Shown here piece after piece: positions 36,440 to 48,939 of a DNA stretch of 64,000 bases (position 1 is its first letter; the number at the start of each line of letters is the position of its first letter). The notes beneath the pieces are model-generated. The model had not been told where the DNA came from. It searched no databases and saw only the letters and a program-made list of their open reading frames with translations. A program made the translations under genes and the position numbers. The DNA comes from Micropterus salmoides (taxonomy: Eukaryota > Chordata > Actinopteri > Centrarchiformes > Centrarchidae): assembly GCF_014851395.1 (NCBI RefSeq), contig NW_024041150.1, positions 27,021,225 to 27,085,224 on the forward strand, read 5' to 3'.

Positions 36440-37200
36440 CATTACATTTGCTAATTTTTATCCAAAGCAACTTACATTTGAGGAACAACATACAAGCATC
36501 AACAAAGCATCAAATACAGCACGAGATCTACAACTGACTATAAATACTAGTAAGAGCTAGTAGCACATATCGCATCAATGGGGTAAATACCAAGGGAAAG
36601 AAGTAAGAATGAACAAAAAGTGCAATCAACACAAGATAATTGTATGGGGATAGAAGCAGAAGAAGAAGAAGAGCACAGGAAGTGCATCTTAGAGGTTAGT
36701 GGTTAGAGGTGTTATAAGAGAAAGTGTTCTCGGAAGACATGAGTTTTCAGGAACTTCTTGATGTTAGAGCGGGACTCCCCTGCTCTGATGGCATGTGGTA
36801 GCTCTTTTCACCATCGTGGTGTCACAGATGAGAACATCCGGGACTGAGATTGCTTTGTGTGTAGGGATGGCAAAGCCAAGCGGCGTTCGTTGGAGGATAG
36901 TAGTGGCCAAGAAGGAACGTAAACTTGTGTTATGGAGCTCATAAACTACAGTATTCACTCTATATGCAATCATTACTGACTTGTGACTTGAATTTAATTC
37001 GGGAGGCCATGGGAAGCAAGTGGAGGTCACTGAGTAATGGACTGACATGAGTTTTGGCTGAGCAAAAACAAGACACGTGGCTGTGTTCTGAACCAATAGT
37101 TCTCAACTTGAGTAGGGTCAAGGGAGGGCTTTTTGAGCAATGGTGTAACCCGAGTCCTTTTGAAAGTGGTCGGGAAGGTTGCTGAGGCTCCAAATTACCA
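36440..37200 (+). repeat. Dispersed repeat, family S (copy 1)
   Basis: It is colinear with 53085-53560: atccaaagcaacttacat, gataaatactagtaagagct-like blocks, ccctgctctgatggcatgtg, gggactgagattgctttgtg and cggcgttcgttggagga. It continues past the end of copy 2 to about 37200. Short minus-strand frames here are by-products of the repeat. Confidence 0.85.
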
Positions 37201-38515
37201 ACAAATTATTATTTGTTTTGCCAATAGCTTAGTGAGAAATTATGCAGATTGATCGGCCTTTGACCAGGGTGAACAAAAACTCACGTTCCCAGGTGGAATT
37301 AAAGTCTTTGCCTTTTTGACCATGCTGACCCTGTGTGTTGTTATATCCACTAAAGGTATAGCTTCATGACGATTTCGTGATCCAGTCAATCATTCAGGAG
37401 AGTGTTTGGTCCTAACATTTCTGGACCGGCTTAATCGACAAAATATAATTTGACGTTATTTCTGATTTGTTAGAAAAAAGTATTTTGTTATTTCATTTGC
37501 ATTTTTATTCCCCTCTCCTAATGCTTCGCAATCTGCTCTTTTCACAAAGAACGACAGGTTCATTGACGAGTTGGCAGCCACTACTCTTTTAGAGTGTTAT
37601 GTAGCTAATAATATTTCTTTCAGCTGTCCATTTAAAGTCCTGGGTTCAATCTGTCCAAGGCACTGGTTTCATATAGTCATTTACATTACATGAGCATCTT
37701 GTTAGTCACTCCACTGAAAGCCAACAGTCTGTCTGGTTGGCTGACCTCTCCCTGGCCTCTGATCTTTACCCCTTGGCCAGTGCTCAGCACAGCAGTTGCA
37801 AAGAGAGATGAAACAAGCCTGCAAACATTCACAGTAAGCGTGGCTCAGTCACACCAGAATTTATGTCAGACCAAATTCACTTTACTGTAATGAAACCACA
37901 ATTGGTGGATGTGCTCTCCAGCTACTAAATGACCAAGCTCCCAGCACCGAGGATACGCAAATGAATGTTGCTGTGCCGCAAGTCAATTATAGTGAAGTCA
38001 GAATTATTGAGTGAGTATTGAGTATTAAGGGAGAATCTCAGACTTTTCCAAGAGGGCACATTCCACATACCTGTGGGGTGACAGTTAAAGAAAAAGCTAT
38101 TCAAAGGGTAAAGAAGGAGAAAACTGCAGAGCAAATGAGGGGGAACCCTTCCTCACAGAAGAAGAGATAAGTAGCAGTAGTAGAATCACAATATGGAGAA
38201 GAACAATAACAATATTAAGTTAATAAAGTTAAGACATACAAAATTAGAGAAATGATGTTATATTAGAACACTCATGTTTCTCTGTTACATATGGAGCTAG
38301 AATGAGAAGTTGATGAAATTTCCTTTTTTTTTATTTTTTTGTTTTACAATTGCTTGGTAATTTACCAATAAATGCCCTCAAGTAGAGTTACTTGGATGAA
38401 TGTAATATTTTGGGTAGAAATGGAAATGAACGCTAATGGTTATGGTGGTGGTAATTGGCTACTTGCTCATATGCGTTAAGTAATTGATGTTCTCTGTTAT
38501 TTGCAGGAGGGTTTG
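37201..38515. other. Intergenic DNA without recognised genes
   Basis: AT-rich unique-looking sequence. I see no supported gene or repeat boundary in it. Confidence 0.45.
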
Positions 38516-38610
38516 TGCAGCAATGTGCATGTGCGTGTGTGTTTGTGTGCAGCAATGTGCATGTGCGTGCTCGCGCGCACGCGTGTGTGTGTGTGTGCGT
38601 GTGTGTGAGA
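38516..38610. repeat. Alternating purine-pyrimidine repeat
   Basis: Two copies of gcagcaatgtgcatgtgcgtg are followed by gctcgcgcgcacgcgtg and a GT run. It is nearly all alternating pyrimidine/purine and therefore Z-DNA-prone. Confidence 0.75.
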
Positions 38611-39170
38611 GACTTAATGCCACAGTTGAGATGTTAATGGCTGCAGGCTACCGCACAGCAAGCATAGTAGCAGTAACAGTAAATATTCACATCATAATCA
38701 TCTTAATGATCAGTGGCACCAGAGCAATTTGGAAGTGCTGTAAGGTCTCCCTCTCCTTCAGTATGATTATCCAACACTTTTTCATGAAGCTTTTTTATTT
38801 GTGTGTTTCCCAATTCCCTTTCTCTGCTAAATACCTAAGATGACATTCCTCTTCCCTTAAGAGAATCAGCCTTTCAGCCTGAAATCCTAAATTACCAAAT
38901 TAAGAAGGAAATATTCCAGATTCATCATCGAGATTGATTTGATCCGTAATCTTGCAAAAACATGTGTCTTGTAGCCGCCTCACTAAGCAAGAGTTATCTC
39001 TTGCACTTTCTGTGGGCGGTTAGGTTAAGGAACCGCTCTTCCATCAACCTAGGGCAACCTAGGGTTTTCAAGTGGGCACCCCCCTTCATCGGTGTTTTGT
39101 CGATTAACCCACGACACCTCCGTGGGGCTCGATAGTAGAACCAGCGTCCTGGAACCACCCCCTCAATCCC

Positions 39171-39725
39171 TCAGGTTCCACCATTTGGCTCTGCCCTCCC
39201 TCTACCCTGCCATCTGGATGCAGTCTCTGCCCACTTGGAGATGTCCTCAACCAGCTTCTTACGGGCTGATCCTCTGACCCCAAGGACTCCAAATGCTCTC
39301 CAGAGTGACTGCGCTGGGAAGCCTCTGCACCCAACTTCCAGGTTCCATGCTTTCCAACCCCCCTGCTGGCTCTCAAGGATGAGGGGCTGATATTTCCTAA
39401 GCTTGCGCTCATGTGCCTCCTCCATCCTTTCCTCCCAGGGTACTGTGTGCTCCAGGAGAGCCACCTTCTTTGTTGCTCCTGACCAGAGTACAATGTCAGG
39501 TCGGAGGCTGGTGCTAGTATTCTCTGTTGGAAATTTGAGCTGCCTTCCGAGGTCAACTCTCATCTCCCAGTCATCTGCTGTGGTGAGGATGCCTACACCT
39601 ACACCTTGCCTCCCTGCCTTCTCCCCGGGCCTAAGGAATCTGATAAAACAAGGACCCTTGGTTTGGAGCTTGCTGTTCTTTTTCCTCCTCTCCTTCTCCA
39701 ACCCCTCAGCCAGCTGAGCGCGCAC
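39171..39725 (-). pseudogene. Restriction-like endonuclease domain of the LINE
   Basis: The longest surviving frame of the element, 184 codons. The catalytic-type signature is PDIVLWS with a following LLEHTVPWEERMEEA, where an acidic/hydrophobic LELTVPWE-type block is usual. The frame runs to a stop after GRAEPNGGT, which looks like the natural C-terminus. Confidence 0.8.
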
Positions 39726-40260
39726 CTGGTCATGACACCACCTGAATCTTCCATCTGCCAGGCTTGTTTTGCATGATGACAGGATGTGTTTCCAGGTTTG
39801 ATGGCCTCCTGCACAATGGACAGCATGGGTTTTCTGTTAATCTCCACCTTTGGAGGTTTGTTGGTGTTGGTAGAACGTCATAAATGGAGCAGAGCAGGAA
39901 CTTAATCCGATGCTCCATATTCCAGATGTCCTTCCATCCCAGAGATCTCCCTCGCACGCTCCCTCCAGCTACCCTGCTGGCTCATAGCAACAGCCCTGGC
40001 CTGTCTGGACTCTGCCTCTACCGCCCGGATTTATGTCTGCACCATTCCTCTCCGCTCCCTTGACTTTGCGTCCTTCCAACTTGCTCTGGTGATACAGCCA
40101 AGGACCAGCCTTCCCCGGTTGACCATCCCCACGACATCAGCGTGCCGTAGTCGCTCCTCCGCTTCTCTCAGTGCACGGCTTGCTGTCCACTTTTGTCCTT
40201 CCCGAATGCTGATGTCTGCCCGCCAGACCATCTCATCCTCACTGTCTCGCAGCATCATCG

Positions 40261-40680
40261 CTAACCGGAATTTGATGTCTTATACTCCTCCACGACTGAT
40301 GTAAGTGGCAGCTGCAGCTTGCTCCCTGAGCGGTACAAAACAACAGAGGAAAAACCTTTAGGTACCGACTGCCACTTTCTCAGAAAGCTGTTGATTTTCC
40401 TTTCCAAAACCTCTACCGTTGACACGGGCACCTCATACACAAGCAGTGGCCACAGGAGTCTTGGAAGGACTCCGTGCTGGTGCCCCCATGCCTTGTATTT
40501 CCCAGGAAGGCCACTCCTCTCTACTGACCTGACAAGCAGATTCATTGCAGCTGCAAACAAAATCACAGAGATGGTACACCCGGTGACTATACCAAACTCT
40601 AGTCGCTGCCAGTTAGTTGTGAAACTGCCGGAGCTGAAGTGCATCTTGAAGCGGCTAAAACAATCCTGAAGAAAATACAT
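40261..40680 (-). pseudogene. Reverse transcriptase fragment lacking catalytic block
   Basis: 139 codons covering GIVTGCTISVILFAAAMNLL and then directly the thumb region starting at SGLPGKYKAW. The Y/F-x-DD motif that should lie between is absent. The frame ends at TAG just before the next block, which continues in another frame from 40258. Confidence 0.8.
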
Positions 40681-40690
40681 ACAGCAGAAG

Positions 40691-42829
40691 TTAGTAGGAT
40701 ATTAAGCCTGAATGGCTGTTTCATCTCCATTTCACTTTCAGTCTGCTTTTCTTCACCGCAACTACATAATGATTTTATTTTTACATGAACATACTCCCTT
40801 GTAAGGTTTTAAAAGACAACTTCTGATTTATTTACAACTTGGATTTTATTTTTGTAGGTTTAGTCATCATTTCTTTCAGCTATGGCAAACCAAAAAAAGT
40901 GCTGAGATCAAGGGAATGCTGCATCTTTGCAAAGAGAGTAGCAAAAGGCAAGAAACTTCTGTGCAATGAGGGACTATTGCCGACTTCTTGGGTGGGCTCA
41001 CTTTCACATTTAGCTCCAAATAAAGTGTTTGATAATCTGGCTAAACTGTTAGTTTATTTAATTTAGTTTCTTGTCCTGTCAGACTTTTTTATAGCAATGT
41101 CCTCAGAACGCATTACCTTGGTGAGTACAATGTAACTGATGGAAATCATGGCCAAAAACCCCAAGTTTTAATTAGCTGGATTAGAGCTAACTACAACAGT
41201 TCTTTTCATTACTGATTGACCTGCTGACTCTTTTCTTCATTAATTGATTAATCGTTTGTTTTACAAATGTGAGAAAATAGTAAATCACAAATTCCTAAAG
41301 CCTATGGTGATGTCTTCAAATTGTTGTTATTTACAGTCAAGGTTTTGAATTTGCTATCACATAGGACAATGAAAAACAACATGTCCATACAATCAAGAAG
41401 CATGGAACAAGAGAATTTTTGCCAATCAATTTTCTGTTAATCTACTTATTGATTCATTGGCTATATGTATCAGCTACGTACTCAGCACTAACCCCCAACA
41501 TTTTCTAACTGCTCCCCCCATGGAGCAAAACAAGACACTTCCTCGCTTTAATTATAGCTTTAATTATAGCAGTTCGCAGAATAGTTGTTGAGCTTCACAG
41601 CCTTGTGTCACTGGATAAACAGATAAAATTGCAGAGATTTTCCAAGAAAATGAACCCAGCGCCCTTCAGAAGTGCCTCCATTACGGCTCAGTAGTGTACA
41701 CAGTAACCCCAGAATCTCTCAATTAAATACCCTCTCACAGTCCAAGTCTCTCTCAGTTGTAAATGGAGCCGCTCCAAAATAAAAAGTCTCCTATCATTTC
41801 CTTCCTGCAATGTGTTTAAGCAACGGGCAAACAAAATACATCAAACTTGATGGTGATTAAATGGTGAATTATGTTTCTGTGGATTCTGTCTTACAGCTGT
41901 GAAGCCACAAATAGTCCAAACAGTGAAAGGATTAAAATGATTTCTTCCTAAAGTCAGCCAGACGGATGATCAAGTTAACTGGCTTGATTGAGAAGTCATG
42001 TCTGCTTAGTGACTCCTATAAGCACACAGACGTATGTATGCTTCCTCATCTGCAATTGTATATGTAGTGGGTGGGTGGGGGTGGGGATGGGGTTTAGCAC
42101 ATTTGCTCATGTGCAAATATTTCATTTGTAATTACACAGACTGTATTTGTGCATTATGTAAGTGTGATCTGGGGTATTTGAGAGTTTGTTTGTATGCGTG
42201 TATGAGGGACGGATGGAAAGCAAATGTGTGTGTGTTTCTGTACGTGTATGTGTGTGTGCCTGCATTCTGCCAGCACCATTTGGCATTTCTCAAACAGCTG
42301 TCAGCTTCAGCCAAAGTGTTTCAGCTGACTGATCCTTAAACTGGGCCAATAAGTTCCCACACAAAACCCCACATTCCCTGCGCATGGACACTTTGGGTAT
42401 ATTGCTGCATCCATCTCAGCATCACTCTCCATGCTGCCATCCATTACTCTCTAACTATCCACTCTTTCTCCACTCAACTCCTTTTTCTACCTTCCTTTCC
42501 TCTCCTATGTTGTATTTTGCTTTTACTACAAGTATATGTGAAATATTTCTTGTGATATATTGATGTACAATTTATAATCCTTAAGATTTTCATGACATTA
42601 AACCCAGTTTTTGATCCTGTTTAAGGTGTCTTTTCAGCAATAGTGAGTTTGATTAGTTGCAGTGTACAGTTGGCTAAAATCTTAAATGTGTCAAATGACA
42701 AAGCTAAAACCATGTGGCGATGTGAAAGAGGTTGCTCATAGTGATGAAACTACAGAGAATTATAACCTACCTAACTAACCTGAATCTGCAGCTCCCCTCA
42801 GCTAATTGCTCAGCTTTACTATTAAAAAA
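40691..42829. other. Intergenic DNA without recognised genes
   Basis: A G-rich run (42067-42095) and TG-rich stretches lie at 42180-42260. Nothing else is identifiable. Confidence 0.45.
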
Positions 42830-43140
42830 TAACAACTGTACACTCCCTGCTCAGCACTAAACGATAAACAAAAAAAATAATTAAAGACATAGTGGAGCAT
42901 CTAGCAGCTAACAAGCCAGATATTTCCCTTAAGAAGTTGGTGGAGACCAAAAACAGAACTAAAAGAGACTGAATATTGGACTTTTTTTCAGCCGGCCAGG
43001 AATACAACTCCAAATAAGTGATAATGTTCACTAAATAAACTTAGAAGGTGATGATAGGTCATTGGTATGTTCACAACTTGATTCCGCTGCCGTCAGTTGG
43101 CCAAAAAAATAAAAAATTCATTATTACAGGCTCTAATTTA
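42830..43140 (+). repeat. Dispersed repeat, family R (copy 2)
   Basis: It shares tagtggagcatctagcagct, agaagttggtggagacc, agagactgaatattggac and actccaaataagtgataatg with the copies at 29860 and 60100. Confidence 0.8.
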
Positions 43141-43415
43141 TAGTTCTGGTAACGTGACTGATGAAATGTATTATTTTATGCAACAATTTATCTCTGTGAT
43201 TTGTGTTTTTCAATGTCCAGTATGTGCGTGTGTGTATGAGAATGTTGGGGAGTCATGACCATGCATTTGAAGTGTGTATCAGTGCTAGAGGCAAGAAGCA
43301 TGACAGAGCTGAACCATACAGCATCTCCTCTGGTCCCACCCCCTGCCCTCCAACTACCCCCAAGGACGGCCAGCCCATTACAGTAATTAACTAGAGAGGG
43401 GGTTGATGGGATGGA

Positions 43416-43535
43416 AAGAAAGAAAGAAAGAGGGCTGGGGTAGAGAAGGAGGTATGAGAGCTAGAGAAAGTGGTTTTGAGAGAGAGAGAGGAAAGAGAGA
43501 TGGAGGTTAGGTTTGGGAGGGAGGGAGGGAGACAG
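43416..43535. repeat. Polypurine (GA-rich) tract
   Basis: GAAAGAAAGAAAGAG, GAGAGAGAGAGGAAAGAGAG and GGGAGGGAGGGAGG runs lie on the plus strand. A related purine-rich tract lies at 43770-43860. Confidence 0.8.
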
Positions 43536-43545
43536 AGGAAGGGCT

Positions 43546-43587
43546 GGCGGTCTTTTTCTGCCGATGGCGGTCTTTTTCTGCCGATGC
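43546..43587. repeat. 21-bp tandem duplication
   Basis: Two perfect adjacent copies of a unit beginning GGCGGTCTTTTTCTGCCGAT. Confidence 0.85.
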
Positions 43588-44128
43588 AGCAAGTGGGTGG
43601 GGGCCATTGCCTTCCTGCTTGCCGTTAATCCCTGAGTGACTTTCACTGCGTACAGTAAGCAGTGCAGCGCAGGCCAGAGCCCCCACAAATTAATCTAGCA
43701 AAGAGCCTGGGATGTGGCCGCGCTGAACCCACGCTTTACAACCCCCCCACCCCCCTTGCTAAAAGACTTGTGAGAAAGGGAGGGAGGCTGGAGGGAGGAA
43801 AAGGAAGCGAGAGAGAGAGGGAGTGACAAAAGAGTGGGAAAAAGAGAGAGGGCGAGATAAGCTGCTCCTGTATTGTCCAGTGGACTATTTAAAGCGCAGC
43901 ATAAATGACCCTGTGCACTCGCTCCAGTGACATCACTCAGGGACATGATGATGTCACTGACTGTGGGACGCTTTTCTGCCACTCGATCATGATGTCATTT
44001 TCCTCCAGCATTAGCCTAACATCATTACAAACAGACATGGGCATTGTATCTTAAAAGTCCTGTATGATTCACTTCTCGTTAATTTTTTTATGATGTTTTC
44101 CATATAAATGTTCATATCATATTTGTTA

Positions 44129-44190
44129 AAGGAATTATTCAACATTTTGGGAAATATGCTTATTCACTTCTTCGTCTTAAAGAGTACATA
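44129..44190 (+). repeat. Dispersed repeat, family T fragment
   Basis: It contains attcaacattttgggaaat and gcttattcacttcttcg, which I recognise as the head of the family whose central part is at 47440-47730. Confidence 0.6.
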
Positions 44191-47100
44191 TATGTAATTA
44201 AAAAACATATATACATATATAAATAAATACGTATATTTCTCTCTGCCTGACTCATCTTGAACTTGGGGGCCTATAAGAGCCATATTTGAGTTTTCGTGTT
44301 GGGTGTAGAACACTAGTGGGCCCAGGAGGTGTCACCTTTCTACTTTGCGCCAAATGCAATTTAAGTAGGAGCCTTTACTCAGGTAACAGGTGTTGCTGGA
44401 CAGAGGAGGCGCACCTTTAGTTTTTTGAATGCTTCGCCAGGCACACTACTCTGGGCTAGCTGTACGGTGTTTAATAAGGAAATGTTTGATTTAATGGATG
44501 TTTATGGACTGTGCAATAGATAGCCAGTACCGGTGAACAATATATCTGAACAAAAAAGGCAAAAGCAGACTACGTTATATTGTGAGACCCTAGTTGGCTA
44601 TGACAGCTGGGCAAGCGCATCAAATAGATGCCTGTCTACGCTACCCTCAGTTGCTTCAAGTTAGCCGCTACGCATGCATTTCACCAATCGTATGTGATTT
44701 GGGGCAACTACTTAAACCATCCATCAGATAAAACAGCTCTTGAGCATTAGCTAGTGTGTCATAGTAGTTAGCAGAGCAATATCATGGGTCAAGGTTGTCT
44801 GTTTGGATGTCAGCTGTTCAAAAACATCATACAAATAAGTCACATTTACAACAGATATGACGCCCCAACTTGAGCGCTTCACAGTGAATTTAAATCTGTA
44901 TTTATTAAATTTTCATCCACTTGGGTTGAGCACAATAAGCTGAATGGTGAAAGATGCTAAAACGAGATGAGGATAATTGTCAGGGGAATTTGTCACTATA
45001 AGTGACACGTCCCACATTATATATAATAATTTGAGCCATTGTAAATATAAAAGTATAGATAACAGCTTTAAAATGGATACGTCACATTGACAGCAAGGTT
45101 TTTGTCTTACACTCAAAACACTGTACAGGGTAAGCTATCCCTCTGCTGGTCCTCAACTTGCAGGCAGCACCACATCCTCTAGTTAAGTGGAAGTTCTCCA
45201 AAGGGTGAATCCAATTTGTAAAAAATTGTCTAAACGGAAGATTTTAATCAGTAGTTTAAGGAACAGCGCCAACAAGGGCCAGCTGTTGTGGGAAATCTGA
45301 ATTCTCTGAAATAACTACTTGATCATTTTGTTCATTTCATCTATATCATAATGAGTCTGAATCTGGCTAGTGACCTTTATCACATGCCATCCTTTTCCTC
45401 TCTCCCTCTCTCTCTCCCCTTTTCTTTTGTCCCTCACACTTTTTTCTTTCTTTCTTGCTCTTCACTGTCTAACTGTTCACAAGAAAAGATATCCAAACAA
45501 AGACACTAATTTGATGTTATTCTGATTATTACATCTTGACCATGACAGCTTCCTGTACTGGCCTTGATGAAACTACATGTTTTGTACAGTGATGGCGGTC
45601 GCCACAATGTTGCATCTATTGAGGAATGAGGCAGTGGCTGCAGAGCTTTGCAGCTGCATCAGCTCACTAAAGAGAGAGTGGGTGGTGCTTTCTAAGATGG
45701 AGTTTAGTTTAATCCTCATCCTTTACTCTTCAGCTGCTACTGCTGGCTCCAGGGTGTCCAGGCAGAACTACCCCCACCACCAGTTTATCCTACCTGCAGC
45801 CCCCATTTTAGTGCCAGCTAAGAACAGCCGCCACAAATTGATTGAAACTACACTGTATAGAGATGGGGGATAGCAACGCAAGAACTCACAAACACCCATC
45901 TATCCTCTCATTTATTTCTCTCCTCACTCTTTTATTTCTACGTGTTCCTGATTCCCCTCCTGTTCTGTCACAAATACATATTTGTCACATTCAGTTCCAT
46001 TAACAATCTCATTTTTTTGTCTCCCTCCTATCTCTCCGATCAGCTCATATATCTTTATCTGTGGCAGCTGGTAGTCTACCTCAGGGGGGAGGCAGTAACC
46101 AAGCATCGTATTGTTACAGCCAACCAAGGACCAATGATGAACGATGATAATACTAAACAATCTCCCCAATATCCTCTTTCATTTAGTAAGCTGCCCCTGA
46201 GCCCAACAGGCGCTTATTGAGCTCTGTACTACAGCGTTTAGCCTCGGGGCCCCTGCACGCCTCGCCTAAAGTGGGCTTGATTGACCTGATACCTCATGAA
46301 GATGCCAGGCGGTTCTCTCATTTGCGGCTGCTGCTCATTTTACGCCTGTGCTGATTGCTGGACCAAGCACAACGGGGTGAGCGAGGGGTCTGTGTTTGGC
46401 TTATCCGGCTTGGGGACAAATGTGGGAGTGCTATGAGCCAGACAAATCGGCTCAAAAATCACCTCGAGAAATAATGCACCCCATGTCTCAACTAAGCACA
46501 CACAGACACACAGCTTACAGCTGCCGGTAGGCTCATGTTATCCGGCATAAAACTGTGCAAATTTAAGAGAGGCTGGCCCAGAGCGAGGAGTGCACTGACC
46601 GAAAGAAAATAGTAAAATGTTCTTAAGACTTTGGAAGAAGTCTGAAAATTAGCCACTATAGTTATAGCCACATTTCCTGGTGTGCACAAAATGGTGGTAT
46701 ATTCCCTACAAAGCAGTCAAAGCCGTTAAAAAATAATCTTCAAACGAGGAGAGTAAACTTCAACTTCAAAGGATTGTTCTTGTACTGCGCTAAATGTAAA
46801 GGTTACATAACAAAAAAAAAAAAATCCAAAGCTAAAGATAATCATTGTAAAACAAAAAACAAATCTATTTTCATGTATAGACCAGCAAATCTTTAATTTC
46901 TATCACAGCTACTACTTTATGTCAATGCACACATAATCTTTAACTGCACATAACTAAGAAAGTGAATTAAATTTCCTTCTTGGAGCTGTAGTGACTGTCT
47001 CCATATTACTGCAATAACCATGACCTTTTGGGTTGCTTACATTTTCCTTTATTGTTCTCTGGGAATAGGAAGAAAAAAAGCTGTCAGATGTCCCCACTGT

Positions 47101-47439
47101 TGCATAAGGTTACATTTTGAATAGGCAGAATTAATGCACTCATTAATCAGGCAAACAAACAAAAAACCAAGGGCATAGAGGAATTATTTACACATTGGCC
47201 TGAATGAATATGTAATTCTTTGTTTGTGTATTCTCTGTCTTCAGGACTGTTGAGTCAAAACAGGTGAAAACAGAATCACTTTAGGATGAATTGAAGTTTT
47301 GGCTTTTCATTTGCCATAAAAAGATAAAATACATTTCAACCTGACAATTAAAAAAGTGATTTGTACAGGTAATAATTCAAATACAAATGTTGTGATTCTT
47401 CTGACAACAACCACTGCTAGCCACTGACTAACTAGTAGT
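44191..47439. other. Intergenic DNA without recognised genes
   Basis: It includes pyrimidine-rich 45395-45460 and a GC-balanced, repeat-free block at about 46150-46480. The 98-codon frame at 45577 lacks any supporting feature. Confidence 0.45.
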
Positions 47440-47730
47440 CTGTCATTTTGAGAAATGTTATTATTTGCTTTCTTGCCAAGAGTTAGGTGAGAAGACTAGA
47501 GCAACTTTCGTATCTGTCCATTAAATATGAAGCTAAAGCAAGGATACAGTTAGCTTTACTTAGCATAAGATTGGAAACAGGAGACCCTGGCTCTGTACAA
47601 TGGAAAAAACAGCACCTGTATGTTATGCTTCAATATTTCTATGGATGTAAATTGTTAATAAGTGAGCTTTAGAACCAGCTTTCCTGTTTCCAGTCTTTAT
47701 GCTAATTAAGCTAAGCTGCGACAAAAAAGT
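47440..47730 (+). repeat. Dispersed repeat, family T
   Basis: It contains tttcttgccaagagttaggt, gtccattaaatatgaagcta, cttagcataagattggaaac and ctggctctgtacaatgg, phrases I recall from a very common percomorph repeat. Confidence 0.7.
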
Positions 47731-48904
47731 GGGAAAAGGGCTAATGTCCGCCGGGTCCATCTCCAGTCCAGTCCAATGATCGCAGAGCGCAGGCCGTGGT
47801 AACGGCCCAGACGCAGACACCTGCAGGGGCACGCTCGGGGGCTCCTTCGTGGGTAGGTAGGTATGTGTGCTCAATGGGCTAAGCAAAATGTATAGTATGG
47901 GGGATCTTAATCTTAGAGATTAGTGTCTAGCAACACCTCTGGGATCACAGGGTGTGATGTGCTAGCGGTCACAAAAGAAGTACACAGATTACTAGATTAC
48001 CTACAACAACTTGAAAGGTGATTGCAAAGACCAAGACTCAAGTCCATTTTGACACCTGTTGATTGCTTTGCACAACAGAATGGCATTCCACAATAACTGC
48101 AGACTAGGCGCCGACAGTTCCACCCGAGCTCCCACTGAAGACTAATTACACCAGAAAATTGTCTCCGCAGAACCGATTAGCCACCTCTGACACCACTCAG
48201 AGCGCCCTGTGTCACTGGGTCGAAAGGTTCTCAAGCTTGCTGGACTGTAGCCAATCACAACCCATGAACAGTTATTATGAAAGAGGTTGGTAAAAAGTAA
48301 AAAAAAAATCACGCACGCAATATTCAAATAGTCAGCAAGATATCCTATTGACAAGGTTCCTTTGAATGTTTTTGTTACCAGGAGGGTGCATGGTGGAAGA
48401 GCTGGATATAGCCTATAGGTGTGAAAGAAAGAAAGTGGCCCTGAATGGTTTTGTCTGCTCAAATTGGCTCCTATGGCTTTCACCTTCACAGGTCATGGAG
48501 TATGAGCTGACACAGAGTATAGAGGTGTGGATTGCTGAGGCCAAAATGTGATATGGTACTCTGTATGCCCTGTGCCTGCTCGTATCCCTGCGGATATGAC
48601 TGTGTGTATGTGTGAAAGAGTGAATGTGTGAGTGCATGCACTGTGTGTGATTTTCTTTTATTTAACTCCAAGTCTTGGTTTTCTTTTCTGAAAAAAAAAG
48701 AAAAGAAAACGTATGTGAGGAAAACAACAGAAATGGAAGCAAGAACGAAGGAAAAAATGCTCTGTAATTTGCTTGCTGCTTTACTAATTGAGCTACCACA
48801 GCACTTCCCAAGAGGCTGGTCGGCTTGGAGATTGGATGGATTGATGCAGATGCATGCTCACACACACACACACACACACAGACAGAAAAAAGAGAGAGGC
48901 AGAG

Positions 48905-48939
<35 letters not shown>

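Larger units (their letters stand above)
38980..40690 (-). mobile_element. RLE-type non-LTR retrotransposon (Hero/NeSL/R2-like), defective
   Basis: Minus-strand frames in order: RT palm approach (NWQRLEFGIVTGCTISVILF), thumb (KYKAWGHQHGVLPRLLWPLL, then ERKINSFLRKW), a linker (MLRDSEDEMVWRADISIREG), a CCHC-type zinc motif (CCPLCRRPSNLETH) and a restriction-like endonuclease (RPDIVLWSG, then LLEHTVPWEERMEEAHERKL). The catalytic block expected between SVER and SGLPGKYKAW is missing. The remaining frames are split by at least three shifts. It is both 5'-truncated and internally deleted. The family is recognised from RT and endonuclease motifs, and the exact clade is uncertain. Confidence 0.85.

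Noticed and set aside
36764..37193. Minus-strand frames of 77-110 codons
   Set aside because: They lie entirely within dispersed repeat family S. The partner copy at 53391-53585 gives similar spurious frames.
39403..39717. Plus-strand 104-codon frame
   Set aside because: It is antisense to the LINE endonuclease frame, which carries the recognisable motifs.
45577..45873. Plus-strand 98-codon frame with a hydrophobic stretch
   Set aside because: No splice or family support and no codon bias distinct from its flanks.
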